DNA of 64,000 bases, taken from assembly GCF_000003815.2 (NCBI RefSeq), contig NC_049979.1, positions 26,982,489 to 27,046,488 of the forward strand, given 5' to 3'. Each line of letters begins with the position of its first letter. Positions within the stretch are counted from its first letter, which is position 1. A model generated the notes under the pieces. The model saw only the letters and a list, made by a program, of their open reading frames with translations, was not told the DNA's origin and ran no database searches. Made by a program: the position numbers and the translations under genes. The stretch is from Branchiostoma floridae (Eukaryota > Chordata > Leptocardii > Amphioxiformes > Branchiostomatidae). Below, in pieces: positions 9,561 through 19,756 of the stretch.

Positions 9561-10790
9561 TGGCACTTTTCTGAGGGGAAATTTGTTTTCTTTTGGCCTC
9601 CTGACGTGACCTTCCGTGACCCCGCACAGAGCCACACCTGTGCGCGTCAGCCGGAGAGTTAATTGAATCAAAGACCTAGCCAATCAGCGAAGAGGAGGCC
9701 AAAGGCTAATTAATATTCATAAGCGGGGCCTCATGATCCCGTATATAGCAGTGTTCCCGCCAGGGGGAGCGAAGCCCGCCTAAGGCTCTCGCATTTTAGA
9801 CTATTCAGAAGGCTTTATATTGTATCAGTTCTTAGGGGCATATCTATGATAATCGCAGCAGTCACTTAACTTCTCTTCAGGAGTTTAGCGTAACACTATT
9901 TCAGGTCAAACCTTCAAAGGCAACTAAAAACAAACTTTAACGTTACTGAGTTCAACAGTACTTATAACTTGTTATCCGAAGTTGAAACGCTAGCGATGGT
10001 ATTTTCGCTGCGCTGTTAACTCCGTGCGACTGTTGTTGACGGTCTTATAACGGTATATTTTGCACCCCTGTACCCTGGTATGAGTAACATATGGTATAGA
10101 TAGGCATAAGGTAGTTGGTAAAATGATCCAAGTAAAATTTTTGGCATAAAGTACTGTAAAAGGCTTAATTACAGCACTTTTTTTAGGGGAAATTGGTTTT
10201 CTTTCGTTCTCCATGCCATGACCTTTCGGACGTTCACCCCACAGAGCCGACATCTGCACCTGCGTCTAGCCGGCAGGAAGAGTTAATTCAATTAATGGTT
10301 CAGCCAATCAGCGAAGAGGAAAGCGAAGGCTAATTAATATTCATAAGCGGGACCACACAATACGTTAACTTGAAGACTCAGGCCGTACAGACTTCTCGCC
10401 AGGATTTTTTCAAAGCGTCAGACAGGGGTCCGGGGGCCGCCAAATGTCCCTGGCGGGGTCCAGGGGCAGGGCCACTGTGGGGGGGACCCAGGTGGGCGAA
10501 GCCCCCCCGGAAGCTCTTGCATTTTAGACTGTTGAGAAGGCTTCTTTTATCAGTTTTTTTAGGGCCATATCTACGATAATCGTAGCAGTCACTTACTTCT
10601 CTTCAGCAGTTTGACTTTAAAATATTTCGGGTCAAAGCTTCAAAGACAACTAAAACCTCATATACAACAAACTTTACTTAGCTCAACAGTATACAAAAAT
10701 ATTGTACGGGTTGCCATCCTTAGTTGAAGCGCTTATTTATAGCGCTAGTATCTTCGCTGCGCCGTTAGCCGCCGTGCGACTTTTGTTGAC
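9440..10790. repeat. Duplicated ~0.6-0.7 kb promoter-like unit
   Basis: Two diverged copies (about 9440-10050 and 10058-10790) share, in order, 'cctgtaccctggtat', 'gccaatcagcgaagagga', 'gctaattaatattcataagc', 'gcattttagact', 'gataatcg(c/t)agcagtcactta', 'ttcgctgcgc' and 'gttgttgacggtct'. Each copy carries a CCAAT box and an AT-rich block. The first also has 'gtatatagcag' followed by 'ttcccgcc', which resembles a TATA box and an E2F site. No ORF of interest follows either copy, so a promoter role is not shown. Confidence 0.8.
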
Positions 10791-10799
10791 GGTCTGATA

Positions 10800-12450
10800 T
10801 CCCTACGTCGCCGCCTCGCTGATATTCCCACGGACATGTTTCAAGAAAAATACCCAGCAAAAAACGCTGTTCTGCGTCAAATTCTATTCTATAAAACATG
10901 TGGGACTCAGTGTTACAGTCTAAATATTTTGTAGAAGCACCGCTGTAGGAAAGAAGGTCCAAGCAATGTAAAACATCACGTAGCATGAAGTTCGCTGTCA
11001 ACTGGCACACAGCACATGACTGTTTGAAACTCTAAGTCTAATCAACAGCCGTGTTTGATTGATAGCCGGCGGTCCTTTGATGAAGTCGGCGAAAGGTGCG
11101 TTAGTTAGAAAATCTGCGTTTAGTTTTGATACGTAATTATAAGTTAGACAGTGGCGAGAATGATTATTTTCTCATCAATATTTCTCTTCAGAATTATTTG
11201 AACTTAATTGTACATCTAAACAATTGGCTTACCTGTGCAATGTTTATATGATTAATGATCAGTGTACTGAAATCATGTGTAACGTATGGCTCCTAGTCAA
11301 TTGATCAGCATTTTTCTCTATAGTGACCACCTGTCTATAGTGGCCACATTTCTATCACTGGACTGGAACTTGCGAAAACTGCTGTATTTTCTCCAGAGCA
11401 AATGTATGTGTTCCTAGTGCTGTTGTTGTTTGACATAAACTTTGAACATTTAAATTGTAAGTAACTTTAAACTGCCAGAGTTTCAGCCCAATAAAACACT
11501 CTCAGCGCCAGGGTATGAACAGACTGACCAGACAGACGAAAATAAATCCTCGAACAAGGTTCAATCGTATCTTCCGGGTCTGGCAGGACTGAGTTGTTAA
11601 ACTAAAATAAGAATAGGCTCGATGGCTGATTGCATACAAAGTAAAACAGTTTAACAGTTTTACAGCTTGAAGAAAACAAACGCTCCTACAGTACCTGCAC
11701 CTGCTTGATAATTATTAAATCGTATGCCCTACTTGAATAAAAAAAGTTCACTGCAGTAATAAATGTACCCACATCACAAGGAGCTTATACTTTTTTAAAC
11801 TTACACCTAGTTATCGTACTGAAAATTGTTAATGACATTACATGAAGTCATTCAACAATTTTCAGTCATGATGAAAATTTTCTGAATGGAAGGTGTGATT
11901 ATTGTCATTTTCTGAAAAATAGAAGCAAGCTCTGTCTTTACCTGGAATCAATTCACAATACCAGTCCACTTTGGGGGATAATGTACTGTTAAGAGGATGT
12001 TCCTTTTTGCGCAGGGGTGATTTGGAACAGTCCAATGTTGCGTGGGAAGGGGTATGGCTGAAATATGCTGTATTTGCTCTTAAGCAAATGTCGGCCTTTC
12101 TAGTTTCAAGTTGAAATACTAAGGGTTTTCGCATGAAACATTTTGATGTTATGATGATTTTGATATGAAACCTTTTATACCTCTGGTTGCAGTTCTATTG
12201 TCGATGTTTTTTCTTCTCCCATGTTTAAAGTTCTTGGGTGTCGCCTGCAAAGTAATGGTCCTAATGATATGAATTTTGGTATAAAAGGTTTCATATTTCA
12301 TAGATATGCCCTGAAATTAGAGATGTGCACTTAATTCCTTGATGAGGCTCAGAAAATATTGATCACCCCTCGTACAGTAGCAATCGTGATAAGTAGGTCA
12401 GAACGAACCTGTTCGTCTGTGTGAGTTAACATTATGTTTGCAACGCATAT
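10800..12450. other. No gene seen
   Basis: About 1.6 kb of AT-rich sequence. Short frames on both strands show no domain. A small motif near 11768-11790 ('aaggagcttatact') recurs at about 59.09 kb. Confidence 0.45.
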
Positions 12451-12454
12451 CGAC

Positions 12455-12870
12455 TTCCAAACATGCATCAACATTATTTCATGACAGTATGGGGTCTCTG
12501 GAACTTATTTGTCCTAATTTGTCAAACTTCAAGTCGTGAGAGAGCACGAGTATGATGCATTGTAGCATTACTTGGTGTGTTACCAGTATAGTTATCTTCG
12601 TGTGCCCTAACACGAATTACAAACGTTCCATCAACTTTATTCTGTGACAGTATGGGGTCTCTGGAACTTATTTGTCCTTATTTGTCAAACTTCAAGTCTT
12701 GACAGAGCTTCGTGCTCACTCTTCATTACTCGGTGTGTTATCAGCAGTTCTCTTCGTGTGGCCTAACACTATTTACAAACGTTCCATCAACTTTATTTTC
12801 TGACAGTATGGGGTCTCTGGAACTTATTTGTCCTTATCTATCACACTTTATGTAGTTAGAGTGCAGGAAT
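12455..12870. repeat. ~155-160 bp tandem repeat, three copies
   Basis: The block 'gacagtatggggtctctgga' plus 'acttatttgtcct' occurs near 12485, 12648 and 12804, joined by related spacers. A diverged fourth copy begins near 13270. Confidence 0.9.
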
Positions 12871-12885
12871 ATGTTGTGGTTGGCG

Positions 12886-13262
12886 GGACGTGCCCTTAGC
12901 TTTAATATAAGAACTTTCTCCACGTTCGGGCTGCGGTCTGTACAAATTAGTACCTGCCCCGCACAGCGAGTAAAGCAAATAAGGAAACCGTACGTACGCA
13001 GCACGTGTAAGTACGGCCTGCATACGCTAATGTGATAATCGCACAGGGATCGTACGTTGTAAGCACGTACAACTCACCACTTTCGCAATGAACGATGCCC
13101 GCAAACGCCAACAGCATGCAGACCACGTGCGAGTAACGTGCGTTGACGTATTCCCTCGCTGCTCTTGCCAGTCGTTCCTCGCCCTTTCAGAAATACGTGG
13201 CAGACGTGGCCTACAAAAATAACGTACGGACAAAATCTACGTACAGTGGGTTGTGCCCTTAG
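12886..13262. mobile_element. MITE, 'gggttgtgcccttagcttaa' family, degenerate copy
   Basis: The right end 'gtgggttgtgcccttagctt' (to about 13266) and interior 'cgtacggacaaa' match the fuller copy at 19194-19547. The left end near 12886 reads 'acgtgcccttagctt' in the same rather than inverted orientation, so this copy is rearranged. Confidence 0.6.
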
Positions 13263-13349
13263 CTTAACATGCATATGACTTTCAAACATGCACCAATATT
13301 ATTCTATGATAGCATGGGATCTCTGAAACTTATTGATTTGAAACTTTTC

Positions 13350-14700
13350 GATTTGAAATATCGGTGGGGACAGTTCCAGTTCAGTCGATTAAACCGCGAT
13401 ATATCGGCGTTTATTTTTATCTCCTGTTTGTGTGTTATGTTGGGTATTCCCTGTCTTGATTGTACCTGGCAAAAGGGGCACCAATAATTCAGCTGAGTAC
13501 AGGTTATTCTGAACTGTCAAGTCAAGTGCGGCGGAGTGCTACAGTCTTGCTTGTATACGTAGTAACTCAAATTTCCATAGCTAACAACCTGAGTGTATAT
13601 CTGACGATAAACATAGGAAAATATTTTCATACGAACCAGAACATTTTTTGTGGCAGTTTGGACCAATTTTAACAACGTTCACTGCCAATATCGGCTTATT
13701 GACAAACAGCTTTCAGGCTTACAGTTGAATATTTTGAACACTTATATCAATAGAAAATAGAAAATATAAATATCTAATTATTAGTTTAGCGTTAACATAA
13801 AATTACATAGTATGGTGATGATATAGATAAACAAGATCCAGCAACAAAACCTTGAAATCTCATTAACTAATAAACTGAAATTAGTACATCTGGTAAAATA
13901 TGCTTGTCAGAAACCCGTTGCCATGGCAATACAGAAAAATTACAAATTCTATTTGTCGTATGAACAATATTTATTTAAAAAAGTCACCAAGTTTCGTAGT
14001 CCTAGTACACGTCGTTCGGCAGTTATATACGATGTCAAATTTGGCGCTGGCATTTTCAAACACCCCCCTCCCACGTATAGATAGGGTAAAATTATCGATT
14101 TATTGATTTACAGAAGAACTAGGCCAATTTTGCCTTCCAGGGGTCAAATCGTTGACATAGACGGCAAGGCAAAATTTAGAATCAGAAATTAGGACACATA
14201 CTTTGGGCAGAGGAATAAAAGTGTTGTGTTTCCAGTTCGACCATGTTGATTTGATTATATGGATATATGATATCTAGGAAATAACGTTATCTTTCGGTCC
14301 TAAAAAATAAGGATCGGTAGGAATGCTGAACCGATTTTACAGTTGAAATTTGGCATTGTAAAACTGTAATGCATTGGTATCATATACTATAATTACACAC
14401 TTATATATTCTTTCATCGACTGTCCAAATCTTAAAGTAGTGTAAAATACATTTCAATTTCGTCACTCAGAAGTCGGACCTAGATATTAAATTTCTTTTCC
14501 TTGCAACTAGTCGACTTTGAGACCACGGAAAAGGCGGAAGGTTTTGGCTAGGTTTGGATGGGTAGCCAGAAACACAACATTTTGTTTCTAGGCCTAAAAA
14601 CGATTGGCCTTTAGGCGCCAGTTTAACTGCCTAAGGTCAGACAGGTTACATGTAACTGCGAATTCAAGATGCATCGATGACATGCTCTCCGAAGACTCCA
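13350..14700. other. No gene seen
   Basis: AT-rich sequence with only short frames and no domain signatures. A 'ccatgttgatttgattatat' fragment of the dispersed repeat is at about 14242. Confidence 0.45.
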
Positions 14701-14775
14701 TACCGCGACCGCAGCTCAAATGCTAAAGTACGGAGTGGATCCCATCAAAACATCGGTCCGTACGAAGACCTTACG

Positions 14776-15005
14776 ACCGCAGTAAAGCCAAGGGCACAAC
14801 CCTCATTTACGTGTAAATACATGCTATCTACGTGCCAAAACGTGGGCAATCGTTTGGGATCCGTAAGTGGTAAGTACCACCTCCGTACGAACTTGTAAGG
14901 ATTCCGACGGAATTTGGAGCACGCAGACACGCCGTAGAACGTTACGTGCAGGCAAAACTTTATGTGCCATCGGGCTGCGGATTCGCCAATCGGGCTGCGG
15001 AGACC
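14776..15005. mobile_element. MITE, 'gggttgtgcccttagcttaa' family, left part
   Basis: Starts with 'agccaagggcacaaccctca', the inverse complement of the family's right end. It continues with 'gggatccgtaagtggtaagt' and 'ggagcacgcagacacgccgt', as in the copy at 19194-19547. The right terminus is missing. Confidence 0.7.
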
Positions 15006-15022
15006 GCATCTCAAATGCTAAA

Positions 15023-15250
15023 GGGCGTCGGGCGTGGCGTAACTGGTAGAGCTTTCGGCTCTGAATCTATGGGTCCTGAGTTCGATTCCCACCGTGCCCC
15101 CGACGTTGTGCCCTTGGGAAAGGCACTTTACACGACTTTCCTTCGGTCTGTACCGTGTATGTGGCATTTTTAATATAAGTTACAAAAACTTGAGTGCAGT
15201 GCCACATCGTCATCGTCTGTCCAAAAGCAAATAGAAAAAAAAAAATGCTC
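15023..15250 (+). mobile_element. tRNA-derived SINE
   Basis: The head has an A-box-like TGGCGTAACTGG and a B-box-like AGTTCGATTCC (one mismatch to GGTTCRANNCC), with complementary ends GGGCGTG and CGTGCCC. The loop CTCTGAA resembles a tRNA-Gln(CUG) anticodon loop. The body 'cttgggaaaggcactttaca' is shared with the SINEs at 29.0-29.5 and 33.6 kb. The tail ends in an A-run. It is not called as a functional tRNA because the D and anticodon stems do not pair well. Confidence 0.7.
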
Positions 15251-15254
15251 AAGT

Positions 15255-16120
15255 ATGTCATGGATAAAACATCGGTCCGTACGAAGACCGCATAACCACA
15301 GTGAAGAAAAGAAAACTGAAGTGGTACGACCAGGTGTTCCGATACGTCATCGGCAATTATGGTGTTACAACAGTAACATCATTGGACCAGTGGAACTTAG
15401 ATCCTCATCTGGAGAATATATACAAAGGGTTGATAACTTCAAATATCCTGGCTCCTACATCATGTGTCCTAGAAACTTTGAAATGAGGAAAGCCCTAGCA
15501 TGGGAAGCAAGCCACAATTTGCAAAAAATCTGGAAGTTTAACATTCCAATCAAACTGAAGGTCTAAGTGTTTAATACTCTAATGGAACCTATGAACCTAT
15601 TTTACTTTATGGTGTTGAAACCCGGACACCAATTACTTGCCAACTACAGAACATATTAGATGGGACTTACACAAAGTTAATCATTCAGCATATCCTGGAC
15701 TCAACATGCTACTCCTAAGAAAATTGATTGAAGTCTTCCACGGCTATCTCAGAAGTTGGCTCACCGAAGGGTAAAATTTGCGGGACACTGTTGCCGAACT
15801 AAACAGGAAATAGTTTCGTCTGTTCCTCTATGGAAACCAAGTGGTCGGGTGCATTGCAGAAGTTTGACTTTTACAGACACTTTATCTAGAGACTCTGGTA
15901 TTGATTTTGAGAACTTTTGAGAAAGCAACGTTAGATAGGATGGAACTATGTACCAGCCTGGCCCCGATCTCTGGTCGATTATGTATGTAAAGCTATTATG
16001 CGGGGAACCGTCCAGGGAGTACGAAAGAGGGTTATACGGCAATGGAAAAGATGGGATGACGATACAGTATCACAGAAGGGACAGGCAAGACGTGTTAAGT
16101 GAAAAAGAGAGATAAGGGTG
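15255..16120 (+). pseudogene. Decayed non-LTR retrotransposon fragment
   Basis: Frame-shifted pieces resemble the region after the RT domain of LINE ORF2: VDNFKYPGSYI, MRKALAWEASHNLQKIWKFN (about 15433-15546), then in other frames LDGTYTKL, RRLKFAGHCCRTKQEIVSS and LWKPSGRV. Several stops and shifts make it non-functional. It is a different subfamily from the 5.1-5.7 kb remnant, since the shared positions differ. Confidence 0.7.
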
Positions 16121-18980
16121 GAGAAAACTGGTTGATAGACATTCTGCGGTGACCCAACGGCCTAATAGATACTCCAAGGAATAGAGGAGAGAGAAGAGAT
16201 ATGTAATCAGTCATGACAAGATGCCTGGCCACATTGCATATTTATGTCATTGGGAGCCAACACAGGTGAATGTACTCCAGAAGAGAGCATCGGCAATTAA
16301 GCTGTGAGCTGAGGTTTGCGGGTCAACTTGCTCTGCTGAAAGTCAGATACATTTTTTTTGTAGTAGAAATGCAAAGGGTATCTTCATTTAACACGTCTAA
16401 AAAGACCTCATGCCATGAGGAACACAAACCACACTGCTCTGATCACAGTTCACCCTTCTTTCTCTCACCATCTTACTATAACCACCAATTTTCAAAAGCC
16501 GGTCAACTGAAAAGCAATGGCCACGCAACAATTTGAAATTTGGTGGTTATTGATAAAAGGCGTTCGTTGGCTTGAGTTGCACATTATTTTCATTGATCGC
16601 TCCTCTACTAAAGTTCTGTGCACATTTCTGCAGAATTTGAGCAGACAAAGCCTCATGCGCATGACTGGACACTCTTCGTGCTTTTAAGGACAACTTCCGA
16701 CCTATTAAACGCATTCAGGAGGACTTTAGAAACCAAAGGGAACAGAGATCAAAGAAATACCTTGTCATATACATGTATGTAGGAGTTGGTATGGTTTCCA
16801 CTGTGTCTAGGGCATGGTATGAGAGGCGTCGTCCCACTACCCTCCCCAACCGAAGTCGAGTACCCATTTTACACCAAGGTGGAGTGAGCAAATTTAAGTG
16901 CATTTCCCAAGAGCATATTATCGGTGCATATCCCAGTTCTTCCGCGACCGGGGTCCGAGGTAGTGCACGACAAAAAACGTGACGAAAGGCTTCCTTTGGT
17001 TTATGTTTGAGTCTACATTTCTCATTATTGACTGACATTAATTGCTAAGATGGCTGAAAAGAGAAGGAATGGTGTGTTTTGGGTGCAAATTGTGTTTCGG
17101 CCCAACTCTCATTTCCGAATATTCGTGCGCCTTGATTGTAAACAGTCTCCGTGGCATAGATTGACCTCTGAGGCGCTGTGTGGGCCAAGTTGCATGCCGC
17201 GCCCCTAGAATTTTTGAAAATTAAAGTAAGTTGAAGGATCGGAACTCAGTTGGTCTTGTAGCTGAAGGTATATCCTCTCACACCATATACAGTTATTTTG
17301 CTTCAGGACAATTCCCTGGAAGAGATGGTCACTAGACTTGAGGGTGTGCCGCCTCCGTTTGAAACCCTACATAAACTGGGATGAGCCCCCTCATAGGTAA
17401 ACATTAGAGGATTTAAATTCTGGACCCCGATCTAAAACAATTATCACGTTCTGACCTACTATGGGGTTCCTGACGAGGTTAACATGTAGGTCACCAGTTT
17501 TAGAGAATACCTCTAACTTTTATGAAACGTCAATAGAAAACCTATAACCAATATGGATCATTAAGCGCAAATCCTAAGAAAACGAATCAATTATAGGTAT
17601 GGGTCAATGAGCGTATCATTCCGCTGTCCTTCTGCGAAATGCCGCGTATTGATTTTTTTCTTAGTTGTTGGTGCAATACGGCTCAGTGGATACAACTAGT
17701 TTTAAATGCTTGAGTCAGATTTCCTAACCGGGGCAAAAAAATTAGATATAAATTTACATGCGCAACTACGGATTTTGAACAATATTTTGGTACGCACTGG
17801 GTGTTTTTTTGGCCTTTATTCCGTTCCCTCAAACTGGCTGACCTGATTCCGGATTGGGACTGTAACTCTGGAGGTTACCCCTTCTCTCCTCCATTATAGG
17901 TTACACTGATGATGATGTGGATGTTAATTTAATTGAATTTGGCATTCTCCGATATCAGTATCCCTTGTTAGGGTGTATTTTTGTACCTGCTTTGTACGAT
18001 TTTCAGTATGGTCGAATGTCTGTTGCCTAATAGATAGTGTTGTAGGAATAGATCGTGTTGTAGAAATACTGGTCCTTTTTCGTTCAGAGGTTTTAGACCT
18101 GAGGATTATGTCTAAAGCTATGTCCATACACAGGGCCGCCGGCTTAGCGCCGCCATCCGAAATGGTCTCCCTCACGCAGAGACCAGGCGGGGTTTGGACC
18201 TCCGCCTTCTAGATCCACGGAACCATATCCCGATGGCCCGGCAGGAATGTAACCTTCACGCGGACTCTTCTGATCAATTACCCCCCCCCCCCCCTCCCCT
18301 CTTTCTATCCTAGTCTACGATCCCTACCCCCGTAGGAGGCCGAAGCTACAATACAGCCCTATGCAAAATCAGTCTCTACAGTCAGGATTATCTGTTTTTT
18401 ACAGGTTTGCGAAAGCCAAACCTGTTCTGCTTTTGTTGGCATTTAAGGGCGCCGCCATTTTGTTTTGCAGTGTATGACGGGAAGGATGGCGCCATTTGGA
18501 TATGACGGATTAGTGTGTTGTATATTAAGGTAATGAGATGACTAGGAAATGTGATCATGTGGTCTTGTTGCTTATAGACCCGTGCATATAGATTCGTTCC
18601 TTATATTAGTACATACATTCTAATACTACATGTAGACGAGGAGTAATCAACAAGGGATAGATTAAAGTAATGAAAGCTTGTTTGTCGTTGATCATCGTCA
18701 TCGTTATGTTTGTCCCTATTTCTTGACTCTCAAATAACGCTGCCTGTAGGATCTGTGTAATGTATTTTGTCATATTTGCTAACAGATAAAAATAAAATCA
18801 TCATATATTGTCGTACTGATTCCAGTCCAGTACCAGGGTAGCCTAAAATAGGTTTCTGTTGGTGATGTCTGCATGTACCAAATACACAGTCGACTAGTCA
18901 TATAGAATATGTCCCATAGTTTGGGTAGGGTCATAGCAACGAGTTCACCCGGCCCCATTGTCCCTAGCTCCGCCTCCCTT
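16121..18980. other. No gene seen
   Basis: Mostly non-coding with a C-run at 18282-18294 and a small perfect 9-bp-stem hairpin (acaggtttg / caaacctgt) at about 18401-18425. No exon resembling the missing opsin 1 N-terminal exon was found here. Confidence 0.45.
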
Positions 18981-18984
18981 ATTC

Positions 18985-19115
18985 CTTGCTCTTCATCTGT
19001 GACGGTAATCAATATTATGATACAATTTTACACTTTAACTCCATGCACAATAAAAAGCGCTTACCAACAAGCTTTGATCAGTCCTTTGATCCTTTACAAG
19101 TTGAAATGACCGAAT
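18985..19115. mobile_element. Single arm of the 20.26-20.49 kb foldback family
   Basis: The order 'catctgtgacggta', 'gcgcttaccaacaagctttg', 'atcagtcctttgatcc' matches one arm of the hairpin at 20257-20490. The other arm is absent. Confidence 0.65.
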
Positions 19116-19193
19116 GATGTGACGTCAGCAATTGGTCAAAGGTGCCCGTGTCCTTGCTCTATTCAGGGCAATCCATCTCCTTATTACTTTTTG

Positions 19194-19547
19194 ATAAGTT
19201 CTGAAGCTAAGAGCAGAACCCGCCGTACGTGCAAATACGTGTTTGGGATCTTTTGGTAATCTTTTAATCGTAATCTTTTGGGATCCGTAAGTGGTAAGTA
19301 CCGCCTGCGTACGAACTCGTAGAGAATCCGACGGATTTTGGAGCACGCAGACACGCCGTAGAACTTTACGTGCAGGCAAAACTTGTGTGTGCCATCGGGC
19401 TGCGGATTCGCACCCCGTACGTGCCAGTACGGGTGACTCACCTGTCCTGTACAGTCTGAACGTTTTCAGAAATACGTGGCGCACGTGGCTTCCAAATAAA
19501 ACGTACGGACAAATTGCACTTACGGCGGGTTGTGCCCTTAGCTTAAC
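19194..19547. mobile_element. MITE abutting the opsin 1 splice acceptor
   Basis: The left end (agctaagagcagaacccgcc) and right end (ggcgggttgtgcccttagct, to 19547) are inverted repeats of about 29 bp. The interior has repeated acgtac/cgtacg words. The right terminus lies 21 bp from the acceptor AG of the first visible opsin 1 exon. Confidence 0.75.
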
Positions 19548-19568
19548 AGGAGACCTCTCCCTCCCCAG

Positions 19569-19756
19569 GTCTGGTATCCCTGATCTCCCTGGCTGTCATC
19601 TCCTACGAGCGGTACCGGATGGTAGTCAAGCCGAAGGGCCCGGGCTCCTCTTACCTTACCTACAACAAAGTGGGCCTGGCCATTATCTTCATCTACCTGT
19701 ACTGTCTGCTGTGGACGACTCTACCAATCGTGGGGTGGAGCAGCTACCAACTCGAG
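19569..19756 (+). CDS. Opsin 1 exon (TM3 end-TM4-ECL2)
   Basis: Acceptor ctccccag, entering phase 1 (the first two bases complete a Gly codon if the previous exon ends in G). Donor gag|gtacca, phase 0. Contains SYERYRMVVKP and WTTLPIVGWSSYQLE. Confidence 0.9.

Noticed and set aside
9093-9683. 196-residue frame on the minus strand
   Set aside because: Runs through the ~163 bp tandem repeat, so the protein is internally repeated with no family match; compositional.
15027-15098. Possible tRNA gene
   Set aside because: A and B boxes and acceptor ends are present, but the D and anticodon stems are poor and the sequence continues into the shared SINE body.
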